Assembly: GCF_001611275.1 (NCBI RefSeq)
Contig: NZ_CP015080.1
Span: 3,462,956-3,526,955 of the forward strand
Length of the DNA: 64,000 nt
DNA from: Desulfuromonas sp. DDH964
GTDB lineage: Bacteria; Desulfobacterota; Desulfuromonadia; Desulfuromonadales; DDH964
Direction: 5' to 3'
The position numbers and the translations under genes are program-made. The notes under the pieces were generated by a model that saw only the letters and a list, made by a program, of their open reading frames with translations, searched no databases and was not told where the DNA came from. Below, in pieces: positions 20,901-29,184 of this stretch; within the stretch, counting starts at the first letter, position 1; every line of letters starts with the position of its first letter.

Positions 20901-22148
20901 TCAGCGGTTCATCGAGTCGAGGAACTCCTGGTTGGTCTTGGTTTCGCCAAGCTTGTCGAGGAGGAACTCCATGCTGTCGACCACGTTCATCGACGAGAGG
21001 ACCTTGCGCAGCAGCCAGATGCGCTGCAGGGAGACCTTGTCGATCAGCAGCTCTTCGCGGCGGGTCCCCGACTTGTTGATGTCGATAGCGGGGAAGGTGC
21101 GCTTCTCGACCAGGCGCCGGTCGAGGTGCAGCTCGGAGTTGCCGGTCCCCTTGAACTCTTCGAAGATGACTTCGTCCATCTTGCTGCCGGTATCGATCAG
21201 GGCGGTGGCGATAATCGTCAGGCTCCCCCCTTCCTCGATGTTGCGGGCCGCACCGAAAAAGCGCTTCGGCTTGTGCAGGGCGTTGGAATCGACGCCGCCG
21301 GAGAGAATCTTGCCGGACGGTGGCACCACGGTATTGTAGGCGCGCGCCAAGCGGGTGATCGAATCGAGGAGGATGACGACGTCCCGCTTGTGCTCGACCA
21401 GCCGCTTCGCCTTCTCGATCACCATCTCGGCGACCTGGACGTGGCGGGTAGCTGGCTCGTCGAAGGTCGAGGAGATCACCTCGCCGTTGACGCTGCGCTG
21501 CATGTCGGTCACCTCTTCCGGCCGCTCGTCGATCAGCAGCACGATCAGGTAGACCTCCGGATGGTTGGCGGTGATCGAGTTGGCGATATTCTGGATCAGC
21601 ATGGTCTTGCCGGTGCGCGGCGGGGCGACGATCAGCGCCCGCTGCCCCTTGCCGACCGGGGCGACCAGGTCGATGACCCGGGCCGAAAGGTTGTCGTGGG
21701 TCGTCTCCAGATGCAGACGCTCTTCCGGGTAGAGCGGGGTGAGGTTGTCGAAGAGGGTCTTTTCGCGGGCGACAGCCGGATCCTCGAAGTTGACCTCGGA
21801 AACCTTGAGCAGGGCAAAATAACGCTCCCCTTCCTTGGGCGGCCGGATCTGGCCGGAGACGGTATCACCGGTCTTCAGGTTGAAGCGGCGGATCTGGGAA
21901 GGTGAAACGTAGATATCGTCGGGACCCGGCAGGTAGTTGGCATCGGGTGCCCGCAGGAAACCGAAGCCATCGGGGAGGATCTCCAGCACACCTTCGCCGA
22001 AGATCGCGCCATTCTTCTCGGCGGTGGCGGCGAGAATGGCGAAGATCAGGTCCTGCTTGCGCATGCCGGCAGCCCCTTCGATCTTCAGGTCCTTGGCCAA
22101 AACGGCCAGGTCGGTGGCTTTCTTTTCCTTCAGGTCCTTGAGGTTCAT
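20901..22148 (-). CDS. rho: Transcription termination factor Rho
   Basis: A 415-residue hexameric RNA helicase. The N-terminal RNA-binding cold-shock-like domain (about 50-120) has [23 protein letters not shown]. The ATPase has Walker [13 protein letters not shown], Walker [14 protein letters not shown] [16 protein letters not shown], and the Q-loop/R-loop segment near 280. It terminates untranslated transcripts. A strong promoter and a long leader precede it, which suits Rho autoregulation. Confidence 0.97.
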   Translation of the reverse strand: MNLKDLKEKKATDLAVLAKDLKIEGAAGMRKQDLIFAILAATAEKNGAIFGEGVLEILPDGFGFLRAPDANYLPGPDDIYVSPSQIRRFNLKTGDTVSGQIRPPKEGERYFALLKVSEVNFEDPAVAREKTLFDNLTPLYPEERLHLETTHDNLSARVIDLVAPVGKGQRALIVAPPRTGKTMLIQNIANSITANHPEVYLIVLLIDERPEEVTDMQRSVNGEVISSTFDEPATRHVQVAEMVIEKAKRLVEHKRDVVILLDSITRLARAYNTVVPPSGKILSGGVDSNALHKPKRFFGAARNIEEGGSLTIIATALIDTGSKMDEVIFEEFKGTGNSELHLDRRLVEKRTFPAIDINKSGTRREELLIDKVSLQRIWLLRKVLSSMNVVDSMEFLLDKLGETKTNQEFLDSMNR

Positions 22149-22506
22149 GTTCTCTCCTCGGCTCGTCTCAGAGCCGGTAGCAGCCCGGGCATGCCCGTGG
22201 GGTTGGCAGCCCGGGGGCCGGCAACCGGGCAGGATCGGGTCCGGTGTTGCGAAATCCTTGGTTGATTTTCAGATGGCTGTCTGGAATGGTCGAATGGGGT
22301 TTCCCCGTCAGGGACTAACCGCAGCTGCCTCAGGAGAATTGCCGCCCGCGCCGAAGGGCGCAGTCCTGGAAGGTGCTGCGGGTATTAACCTTTTTATTGG
22401 GCAAGAACGCAGGGATCGTCGAAAGGCTGGTCTGACAAAACGATCAAATCAGGAGTGAAGTCCGGGCAATGGTCCTCTATCTACGCCCTTTATTAAACAT
22501 TGTCAA
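22149..22506 (-). promoter_or_regulatory. rho promoter and leader of about 320 nt
   Basis: The minus strand has a near-consensus promoter: TTGACA (22501-22506), 17-bp spacer, TAGATA (22478-22483). Transcription should start near 22470, giving an untranslated leader of about 320 nt before the rho ATG (22148). The leader is C-rich and G-poor in places, as Rho-loading sites are. GGAGAG precedes the ATG. No supported gene lies in this stretch. Confidence 0.7.
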
Positions 22507-22512
22507 CCCCTT

Positions 22513-22552
22513 TATGGCCCGGGCCGGCAAGAAAACTTCCGGTCCGGGCCAT
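22513..22552. other. Strong GC-rich stem-loop between the lipoprotein gene and the rho promoter
   Basis: A 14-bp stem (ATGGCCCGGGCCGG with CCGGTCCGGGCCAT, one mismatch) encloses an 11-nt loop. It lies 11 bp past the lipoprotein stop. No U-tract follows on either strand, so it is more likely an mRNA 3'-end stabiliser or a Rho-assisted end than a classical terminator. Confidence 0.6.
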
Positions 22553-22563
22553 AGATAGGTGCA

Positions 22564-23382
22564 TCACTTCGCCGCTGGCGCAGTCCCCCGGGCAGGGGCG
22601 AACTGGTCGAGCAGACCGGGGGTCAGGGCGCTGGTCAGGCGATCGAAGAGCTCCTTGTAGCGCTGCGACAGGGTGCTTTTGAAGAGCAGGCCCGAATCGC
22701 GCCGCGCCAGGATCCGCTCGAGACCGGCGACCGAGACGAAACGCAGTCGCACCTGCTCGCTGGCGTTGTAAAAGGCCTCGTCGAAGTCGGGGTATTGCAG
22801 ATCGAGGAAAGCGCTGTCTGTCCCGCCATTGGTCCAGGCGATGGCGCCGGAGGGGAGTACGACCGCGGCGCTGGCCAGGATCATATTGTAGTCCGCCTGC
22901 AGGAAGTTGAGACTCGACCGGTCCCGGTCCCAGCGTTTCTCGTTACGCACCACCCCGTTGAGAATTACGACGAGGATGCCATCAACGGCGTTACGCCGGC
23001 AAAGCTCACCAACGGCACCAGGGGCAAAGAGGTAACTGCGATGGAACTGGGACCCCTTGCCATCGATGGTACTCTCAACCACCAGGCTGGAGAAGAGCGC
23101 GCGCGGGTCGCCGGGGACTTCCCGCACATCAAAATAGCCCTTCCCTTCCCGCAGTGCTTCGACCAGCCACGGGCTCTTCCCCGCGTTCTGGCGCGCCAGA
23201 AGGTCAAGGACCGCCTCCCGCTCCGGGTGCAGGATCGTCGATTGATCGTCGAGCAGCAGCGGGACCACCCCGAGCGTCTTGACCTGCTGGCGGTAAGCCT
23301 CGGGAGCCAGTTTGTAACTTCCCTTGGCACAGCCGGCGAGCGGGAGGAGTACCACCAATAACCACAACAGCTTTCGACCCAT
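22564..23382 (-). CDS. Exported lipoprotein of unknown function
   Basis: A 272-residue protein. The start at ATG 23382 (MGRKLLWLLVVLLPLAGC) follows GGAG at 8 nt. It has a signal peptide with lipobox LAGC, so mature Cys is at about residue 18. The +2 residue is Ala, giving no obvious inner-membrane retention signal. The mature part is alpha/beta and soluble, with segments DGILVVILNGVV and LPSGAIAWTNGG. That resembles periplasmic proteins that act on a stress or envelope pathway, but no family is recognised. It is flanked by GluQ-RS upstream and rho downstream. Confidence 0.8.
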   Translation of the reverse strand: MGRKLLWLLVVLLPLAGCAKGSYKLAPEAYRQQVKTLGVVPLLLDDQSTILHPEREAVLDLLARQNAGKSPWLVEALREGKGYFDVREVPGDPRALFSSLVVESTIDGKGSQFHRSYLFAPGAVGELCRRNAVDGILVVILNGVVRNEKRWDRDRSSLNFLQADYNMILASAAVVLPSGAIAWTNGGTDSAFLDLQYPDFDEAFYNASEQVRLRFVSVAGLERILARRDSGLLFKSTLSQRYKELFDRLTSALTPGLLDQFAPARGTAPAAK

Positions 23383-23518
23383 GGTCAAATCTCCATTCTT
23401 GCGACGAGTTCAGGAATTGCCGGTTTGGCGGCCACGGCTCCGCCGCTCAGCAAGTCAGTCCTCTCTCCCATACCAGAAAATCTCCGGTAACGCCAGCACC
23501 GAACAGCAAGGGCCCTGC

Positions 23519-24445
23519 TCAGCACCATCCCGGAATCCCCCTGGCACTGCCTGCGGCAACCGGCACCCGGTCGAGACTGAAGTTGGCCACCCCCCAGGCG
23601 AGAAGTTCCCGCGGCGGAGCCTGGGCCAGTTCGGGCGGGGGCGTCTGGCCGAGGAATTCGAGGACCAGCGCCAGCAGCTCCCCCCCGGAAACGGAACCGG
23701 GGGCGAGACTGGCGCCGTGGCGCTTGCTCAGTTTTTCGCCGTCACTCCCCAGGGCCAGCGGCAGGTGGATGTAGCGGGGCAACGAGTTCCCCAGGCAGCT
23801 GTGCAGATAGATCTGGCGCGGCGTGGAAGCGAGGAGGTCGGCACCCCGCACCACCTGGTTGACCCCGGCGGCGGCATCGTCCACCACCGCGGCCAGCTGG
23901 TAGGCAAAGATCCCGTCAGCGCGGCGCAGGATGAAGTCGCCGACAGCGTCGGCGAGGCGCTGCTCCTGGTGGCCGCAGAGCCCATCCTGGAAGGTGACCA
24001 GGGTGGCCGGAACCCGCAACCGCTCGGCCCGTGGTTGCCGCCCGGGCGGGAGCCCCTCGCGGCAGGTGCCGGGGTAGACCGGCCCATCTTCGCCGGGATG
24101 GGGGGCGCTGGCGAGAATTTCGCGGCGCGAACAGCCGCAGGCATAGACCAGTCCCTGCTGCTGCAGGCGGGCCAGCGCCTCGGCATAAGCCTCGGTGCGA
24201 CGGCTCTGCCACACCACCGCGCCGTCCCAGGTCAGGCCGAGGGCCTCCAGATCCCGCATGATGCCATCGGCCGCCCCGGCCACGACCCGCGGCGCATCGA
24301 GGTCCTCGATCCGCAACAGCCAGCGCCCCGCAGCCTGCCGCGCCAGACAGTAGCTGCCGACAGCAGCAACCAGCGAGCCGAAATGGAGGGGCCCGGTGGG
24401 GCTCGGCGCGAAACGACCGACAATGCCGGGGGGAATTTTCACCAT
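23519..24445 (-). CDS. gluQ: Glutamyl-Q tRNA(Asp) synthetase
   Basis: A 308-residue truncated glutamyl-tRNA synthetase paralogue lacking the anticodon-binding domain. It loads Glu onto queuosine at position 34 of tRNA-Asp. The HIGH-like motif is FAPSPTGPLHFGSL and the KMSKS-like motif is KLSKRHGA. Zinc ligands are in YACGCSRREI and YPGTCRE. The start at ATG 24445 (MVKIPPGIVGRFAPS) fits family length; a longer in-frame N-terminus is possible but unlikely. Confidence 0.93.
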   Translation of the reverse strand: MVKIPPGIVGRFAPSPTGPLHFGSLVAAVGSYCLARQAAGRWLLRIEDLDAPRVVAGAADGIMRDLEALGLTWDGAVVWQSRRTEAYAEALARLQQQGLVYACGCSRREILASAPHPGEDGPVYPGTCREGLPPGRQPRAERLRVPATLVTFQDGLCGHQEQRLADAVGDFILRRADGIFAYQLAAVVDDAAAGVNQVVRGADLLASTPRQIYLHSCLGNSLPRYIHLPLALGSDGEKLSKRHGASLAPGSVSGGELLALVLEFLGQTPPPELAQAPPRELLAWGVANFSLDRVPVAAGSARGIPGWC

Positions 24446-24578
24446 CAATTTCTCTTCACCAACAAAACGCCTCTTCACCCTGCAAAAAAACTTGCCGGGC
24501 GCCATTTCCCGGGAGGAACCGGTCAAAACCGCGGCGAGGGTCAGGATTGTGATTCATTTTTGGTTAAAAATTTTTCCT

Positions 24579-24606
24579 TTGACTTCCTCTCCCCGGTCGC
24601 TAGAAT
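24579..24606 (+). promoter_or_regulatory. Promoter of the response regulator at 24701
   Basis: TTGACT (24579-24584), 16-bp spacer, TAGAAT (24601-24606), preceded by an AT-rich tract (24560-24580). It lies about 95 bp ahead of the GTG start. Confidence 0.65.
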
Positions 24607-24700
24607 CAAAAAGCAAAAACGGCGTTATACATTTTGGAGAGGGTCCACGTAATCTTTAGATTTACGACCGGTCCCATCCTGCAGAAAGCATGAGGCAGAA

Positions 24701-25075
24701 GTGACAAGTCAGCGTATCATCGTCATTGACGACAGCAAACTGGTCCTCGCGGTCGCATCCGACGCCCTGGAGGCCGCAGGCTATGAAGTGATCACCACCG
24801 ATTCGGGGATTGACGCCAACCGGTTCATCTATGGCACCCCGCGACCGGACCTGATTCTCATCGACGTCATGATGCCACTGCTCAACGGCGATCGCAAGGT
24901 GCGTCTGCTCAAGCAGCGGGAAGCCAGCAGCAAGATCCCCATCGTCCTGATGTCAACCAAATCCCGCGACGAACTGGCCGATCTGGCCCGTGAGTCCGGG
25001 GCGGACGCCTTCATCCAGAAACCGTTCGACGGCAAGTCGCTGGTTCGGCAGGTACGGCAGCTGCTGCCCTCCTGA
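24701..25075 (+). CDS. Single-domain response regulator (CheY-like)
   Basis: A 124-residue receiver domain with no output domain. Acidic pair IDDSK near residue 10, phospho-acceptor Asp in LILIDVMMP (near 53), Thr/Ser in LMSTKS and Lys in IQKPF are all present, so it should be phosphorylatable. The start is GTG 24701, because the overlapping upstream ATG is quickly closed by a stop. No kinase is adjacent; it stands alone before the Rrf2 gene. Confidence 0.92.
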   Translation: MTSQRIIVIDDSKLVLAVASDALEAAGYEVITTDSGIDANRFIYGTPRPDLILIDVMMPLLNGDRKVRLLKQREASSKIPIVLMSTKSRDELADLARESGADAFIQKPFDGKSLVRQVRQLLPS

Positions 25076-25110
25076 TGCCCGGCTAAAAAGACCCGAATCG
25101 TCCTTTTCCG

Positions 25111-25139
25111 TTGACAAATCTGCTGCGGCCGGCTATCTA
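25111..25139 (+). promoter_or_regulatory. Promoter of the Rrf2-family gene
   Basis: TTGACA (25111-25116), 17-bp spacer, TATCTA (25134-25139). The transcript would start near 25147, with the AGGGAGG ribosome site at 25162-25168. Confidence 0.75.
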
Positions 25140-25174
25140 CATTACTCCTGAAGTCATCTTTAGGGAGGTCTGCC

Positions 25175-25615
25175 TTGCTGATTACCCGTGCCACCGAATA
25201 CGCCATCCGCGCCATCCTCTACCTCGCCAAGCAGCCGCGCGGGGAGATTGTCTTCAAAAAAGACATCTGCCAGACCCAGGACATCACCCCGGCCTTTCTC
25301 ACCAAGATTCTCCAGCCGCTGATCAAGCTCGGGATCGTCGGCTCGCAGCGGGGTGTCGGTGGGGGCTTCTACCTGCTCAAGGATCCCGCCGAAGTCACCC
25401 TCCTCGATATTGTCAAGGCCGAAGAGGGGCCCCTCTATCTGAACCAGTGCCTGAGCCGTGAGGGCTCCTGCGAACGGGACGTTTTCTGCCCGGTGCATGG
25501 CGCCTGGCGTGAAGTCCGCACCGAATTTTTGAATATTCTCGGCCGCTACAGCTTTTCCTACCTGATCGAGCAGGAGATCAAGAACCTCGACCAGCTGGCC
25601 CGGCGCGGCCGGTAG
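25175..25615 (+). CDS. Rrf2-family transcriptional regulator, Fe-S type
   Basis: A 146-residue regulator starting at TTG 25175, justified by AGGGAGG 7 nt upstream and the conserved start LITRATEYAIRAILYLA. The winged helix spans about residues 1-75 with GGVGGGFYLLKDP-type wing (VGGGFYLL seen). Three cysteines, C92, C99 and C105, are spaced C-x6-C-x5-C, matching the cluster-binding loop of IscR/NsrR/RsrR-type members. It therefore probably senses Fe-S status, NO or redox. A hairpin terminator follows. No isc or suf genes are adjacent, so the targets are unknown. Confidence 0.92.
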   Translation: MLITRATEYAIRAILYLAKQPRGEIVFKKDICQTQDITPAFLTKILQPLIKLGIVGSQRGVGGGFYLLKDPAEVTLLDIVKAEEGPLYLNQCLSREGSCERDVFCPVHGAWREVRTEFLNILGRYSFSYLIEQEIKNLDQLARRGR

Positions 25616-25639
25616 CAGGACGTTCCAGCTGCAACCAGC

Positions 25640-25679
25640 AACGGCCATGCCCCCCCGAGGAGGCATGGCCGTTGTCGTT
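25640..25679 (+). terminator. Terminator-like hairpin after the Rrf2 gene
   Basis: A 12-bp stem AACGGCCATGCC/GGCATGGCCGTT (25640-25651 and 25662-25673) with a 10-nt loop is followed by GTCGTTCTT. The U-tract is interrupted, so efficiency is uncertain. It may also serve the opposing ammonium transporter gene. Confidence 0.6.
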
Positions 25680-25807
25680 CTTGCCGAAAAATACCCTGGA
25701 TACCAGGAGGGCCGGCCATCCAGGGCGAAGGGGAAGCGGCGTCCCGCTCCCGTTGAATCATAATTCTTGATTTTCACTATAGCGCGACCCAGGCGGTCGT
25801 CAAGGCG

Positions 25808-27022
25808 CTAGCGCACGTAATCTTCCGGATAGGCGTGAATCTGGTGAATCGCCAGGTCGGGGCCGGCGTATTGGGCTTCGTCCGAGAGCCGATAGCCGAA
25901 GAAGCGCGAAATCAGGAAATAGACCAGGCCACCGGTCCCCAGAGCGTAGACCACGGCCAGAAGACTTCCGGCGAATTGGGCCAGGAAACTCACCCCACCA
26001 AGTCCGCCGAAGAGGCTCTGGCCGAAGATGCCGGCGCTGATCCCTCCCCAGGTGCCGATCATGCCGTGGAGCGGCCAGACCCCGAGGACATCGTCGATCT
26101 TCAGTTTCTCCTGCTCCCACTGGAAACCGTAGACAAAGATCAGCGAACCGATCCCGCCCATCAAGAAGGCCGCCAGAGGATGGACCAGGTCCGAACCGGC
26201 GCAGATGGCAATCAGCCCGGCCAGGGCGCCGTTGTGGACAAAGCCCGGGTCATTCTTGCTGGCGACGAGGGCGAAGAGGACGCCACCAACCATGGCGAGG
26301 AGGGAGTTGACGGCGACCAGTCCGGAGATCCCTTCCAGGCTCTGGGCGCTCATGACATTGAAACCGAACCAGCCGACCGCCAGGATCCAGCTGCCGAGGG
26401 CGAGGAAGGGGATATTGCTGATCGGGATCGGCTGACTGCGGCGTCCCACGAACCGCCCGAGGCGGGGACCGAGGATCAGGACCGCGGGGAGGGCGAGCCA
26501 ACCGCCCATCGAGTGGACCACGACGCTACCGGCAAAATCGTGAAACGGCGCCCCGCACCAGCGCTGGAAGAGCCCCTGCAGCCCGGCGCTGTTCTGCCCC
26601 CAGATAAAGGATTCGAAGAGCGGATAGGTGATGCCGACGAAAATCGCCCCGGCGACGACCTGGGGCCAGAAGCGGGCCCGCTCGGCAATCCCGCCGGAGA
26701 TGATCGCCGGGATGCAGGCGGCGAAACAGAGGAGAAAGAAGAACCGGACCAGTTCCAACCCCTGGTTGTCGCCGAGCAGGCCGGCGGCGGGATGATAGAA
26801 GTGGATGCCGTAGGCGATCGGGTAGCCGATCAGGAAGTAGACGACTGTCGAGACCGACCAGTCGCAGAGGATCTTGACAAAGGCGTTGACCTGGCTCTTC
26901 TTGCGCACGGTCCCGACTTCGAGAAAGGCAAAGCCGGCGTGCATGGCAAAGACCATGACCGCACCGAGGAGCAGGAACAACACATCGCCGCCATGGCGCA
27001 ACGATACGATTGCAGACTCCAT
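25808..27022 (-). CDS. amt: Ammonium transporter (Amt family)
   Basis: A 404-residue integral membrane channel with about 11 hydrophobic segments. The twin pore histidines are recognisable in HDFAGSVVVHSMGG (near 165) and VWPLHGMIGTWGG (near 318). The N-terminal AFLEVGTVRKKSQVNAF is typical. The C-terminus is short (after YRLSDEAQYAGPDLAIH), which is the region PII proteins contact. No glnK gene accompanies it, unlike most bacterial amt genes. It is divergent from the sulfur operon. Confidence 0.93.
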   Translation of the reverse strand: MESAIVSLRHGGDVLFLLLGAVMVFAMHAGFAFLEVGTVRKKSQVNAFVKILCDWSVSTVVYFLIGYPIAYGIHFYHPAAGLLGDNQGLELVRFFFLLCFAACIPAIISGGIAERARFWPQVVAGAIFVGITYPLFESFIWGQNSAGLQGLFQRWCGAPFHDFAGSVVVHSMGGWLALPAVLILGPRLGRFVGRRSQPIPISNIPFLALGSWILAVGWFGFNVMSAQSLEGISGLVAVNSLLAMVGGVLFALVASKNDPGFVHNGALAGLIAICAGSDLVHPLAAFLMGGIGSLIFVYGFQWEQEKLKIDDVLGVWPLHGMIGTWGGISAGIFGQSLFGGLGGVSFLAQFAGSLLAVVYALGTGGLVYFLISRFFGYRLSDEAQYAGPDLAIHQIHAYPEDYVR

Positions 27023-27348
27023 TGTCTACAGACCTCCTTTTCCGGGTTTCCCGCAGCGCCGTTGCCGCGGGCAAGCAGGGTCCTTTCTTCAATCTCCGTG
27101 CCCGATTGCAAACGGCGGAAAAACGCGGGTATCGGTCTGCCGGGCCACCCCCGCTGCCAAAAGTCCGGGCACCTCTGCCCACAATTTCAGCACCCCCAAA
27201 ACCATCGTAAGTTACCGTTGTTTTACAACAACAAAAAATAACACCATTTTTATTGTTTTTAATTTTTTTATTCTTGACCATTTTAATTGTTTTGGCTTAT
27301 CCATAGAACTTGGCCCCCTTATCGTCCCCCTCCTGTCCGGAGCCCGAA
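27023..27348. other. Divergent promoter region between amt and cysH
   Basis: 326 bp without a supported gene. The part near amt is GC-rich; 27225-27300 is strongly AT-rich. It holds the perfect inverted repeat GTTGTT-TTAC-AACAAC (27217-27232), a candidate regulator site. It also contains a plus-strand promoter TTGACC (27274-27279), 17 bp, TTATCC (27297-27302) for cysH. No convincing sigma-54 site for amt was found. Confidence 0.6.
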
Positions 27349-28047
27349 ATGTCTCTTCACAGCCGACCATCAGAAAACGCACCCGAGCAGCGGGCCGGAG
27401 CCATCCTGGCCGCCGGCCTCAAGGCGGCAGCACCGGTCAACCTGGCCTGCTCCTTCAGCATCGAGGACGTGGTGGTGATCGACCTGATCCGCCACGCCGG
27501 TCTCGAAACCGGCTTCTTCGCCCTCGACACCGGGCGACTTAACGAGGAGACCTACGAGGTGGCGGAAGCGATCGTCGAGCGCTACGGCATCAGCATCGAC
27601 TGGTACTTCCCGGAGCGGACCGCCGTGGAGCAACTGGAACGGGAAAAAGGTCTCTTCTCCTTTCGCGAAAGCCTCGACAACCGCCATGAGTGCTGCCAGA
27701 TCCGCAAGGTTGAACCTTTGCGGCGGGCCCTGGCCGGCCTCGGCGGCTGGATCACCGGCCTGCGCCGGGAGCAGAGCGTCACCCGCGCAGATCTGGAAGC
27801 CATCGAAGTCGATGCCGCCAATGGCGGCCTGCTCAAGATCAGCCCGCTCCTCGACTGGAGCAGCGCCGAGGTCTGGGAATATGCGGAGGCACGGCACCTC
27901 CCGGTCAATCGGCTCCACCGCCAGGGGTATCCCTCCATCGGCTGCGCCCCCTGCACCCGGGCGATAGAGCCAGGGGAAAGCCCGCGCGCCGGGCGCTGGT
28001 GGTGGGAGGATCCGGAGCACAAGGAATGCGGACTGCACCGGAAATAG
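27349..28047 (+). CDS. cysH: Thioredoxin-dependent APS reductase (Fe-S, CysH family)
   Basis: A 232-residue reductase converting adenylyl sulfate to sulfite. Four cysteines of the [4Fe-4S] type are present: CC in RHECCQIRKVEPL (near 118) and CAPC in IGCAPCTRAIEPGE (near 202). The catalytic Cys is in KECGLH at the C-terminus. The CC..CxxC set marks APS reductases rather than PAPS reductases. The start at ATG 27349 follows GGAGCCCGAA; an upstream TTG in frame lacks support. It heads the operon with cysD and cysN. Confidence 0.94.
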   Translation: MSLHSRPSENAPEQRAGAILAAGLKAAAPVNLACSFSIEDVVVIDLIRHAGLETGFFALDTGRLNEETYEVAEAIVERYGISIDWYFPERTAVEQLEREKGLFSFRESLDNRHECCQIRKVEPLRRALAGLGGWITGLRREQSVTRADLEAIEVDAANGGLLKISPLLDWSSAEVWEYAEARHLPVNRLHRQGYPSIGCAPCTRAIEPGESPRAGRWWWEDPEHKECGLHRK

Positions 28048-28097
28048 CAGCCAACAACGAAGAATAAGGGCAGGAACCGGAAAAGAGAGGACCGTCG

Positions 28098-29003
28098 ATG
28101 AAGATCAAGATGACCCATTTGCGCCAGCTCGAGGCGGAAAGCATCCACATCCTGCGCGAGGTCGTCGCCGAGTTCGAGAACCCGGTGATGCTCTACTCGG
28201 TGGGGAAGGACTCGGCGGTGATGCTGCATCTGGCGCGAAAGGCCTTCTTCCCGGCGCGCCCCCCCTTCCCGCTGCTGCACGTCGACACCACCTGGAAGTT
28301 CCGGGAGATGATCGAGTTTCGCGATCGGATGGCGCGGGAGGCGGGCTTCGATCTGCTGGTCCACATCAACGAGGAAGGGGTCAACGAGGGGGTCTCCCCC
28401 TTTTCCCACGGCAGCACCCTCTACACCGACATCATGAAGACCGAAGGACTCAAGCAGGCCCTCGACAAGTACCGCTTCGACGCCGCCTTCGGCGGCGCCC
28501 GGCGTGACGAGGAGAAGTCGCGGGCCAAAGAGCGGATTTTCTCCTTCCGCAGCGAGAACCACCGCTGGGACCCGAAGAACCAGCGCCCCGAACTCTGGAA
28601 CATCTACAACGCCCGGGTAAAAAAGGGGGAGAGCATCCGCGCCTTTCCCCTCTCCAACTGGACCGAGCTCGACGTCTGGCAATACATCTACCTGGAGCAA
28701 ATCCCCATCGTCCCCCTCTACTACGCGGCCATGCGGCCGGTGGTGAAGCGGGACGGCATACTGATTATGGTCGACGACGAGCGCCTGCAACTGCGCCCCG
28801 GCGAAAAGGTCGAGATGAAATCGGTGCGCTTTCGCACCCTCGGTTGTTACCCGCTGACCGGCGCGGTGGAATCGAGCGCTGCGACCCTGCCGGAGATCAT
28901 CCAGGAGATGCTGCTGACCCGCACCTCCGAGCGCCAGGGGCGCCTGATCGACCATGACCAGGCCGGAAGCATGGAGAAGAAGAAGCAGGAAGGATATTTC
29001 TAA
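28098..29003 (+). CDS. cysD: Sulfate adenylyltransferase subunit 2
   Basis: A 301-residue ATP-pyrophosphatase-fold subunit that adenylylates sulfate, driven by GTP hydrolysis in CysN. The PP-loop is [13 protein letters not shown] (near 33); [15 protein letters not shown] and the C-terminal [12 protein letters not shown] are family hallmarks. It lies 50 bp after cysH. A 180-bp repeat-filled gap separates it from cysN. Confidence 0.97.
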   Translation: MKIKMTHLRQLEAESIHILREVVAEFENPVMLYSVGKDSAVMLHLARKAFFPARPPFPLLHVDTTWKFREMIEFRDRMAREAGFDLLVHINEEGVNEGVSPFSHGSTLYTDIMKTEGLKQALDKYRFDAAFGGARRDEEKSRAKERIFSFRSENHRWDPKNQRPELWNIYNARVKKGESIRAFPLSNWTELDVWQYIYLEQIPIVPLYYAAMRPVVKRDGILIMVDDERLQLRPGEKVEMKSVRFRTLGCYPLTGAVESSAATLPEIIQEMLLTRTSERQGRLIDHDQAGSMEKKKQEGYF

Positions 29004-29009
29004 GGGGAA

Positions 29010-29161
29010 TTTTGAATGTTGAATTCTGGATTTTGAATCAAAAGTTGGGTTCAATTCCCCGCAGCTTGCTGCGCGATTTTTACTAAGGGTGTAGGCTGTT
29101 GATACCCCGTAGCTTGCTGCGGGGTAGTTCATTCGAAATTCAAAATTCAAAATTCATAATT
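29010..29161. repeat. REP-like hairpin cluster between cysD and cysN
   Basis: AAAATTC/GAATTTT-rich arms (29010-29043 and 29131-29161) bracket two hairpin elements: 29057-29075 (CCCCGCAGCTTGCTGCGCG) and 29101-29124. The latter is the exact reverse complement of the 24-bp element at 14377-14400 in the his operon. The cluster separates two subunits that must be made together. Confidence 0.8.
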
Positions 29162-29184
29162 TCCGTAATCGGAGATTACAAAAA

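Noticed and set aside
22513..22552. Classical intrinsic terminator for the lipoprotein gene
   Set aside because: The stem is strong but no T-run follows it on either strand.
27023..27240. Sigma-54 (-24/-12) promoter for amt
   Set aside because: GG- and GC-containing matches exist, but none has the right spacing with a TTGC element.
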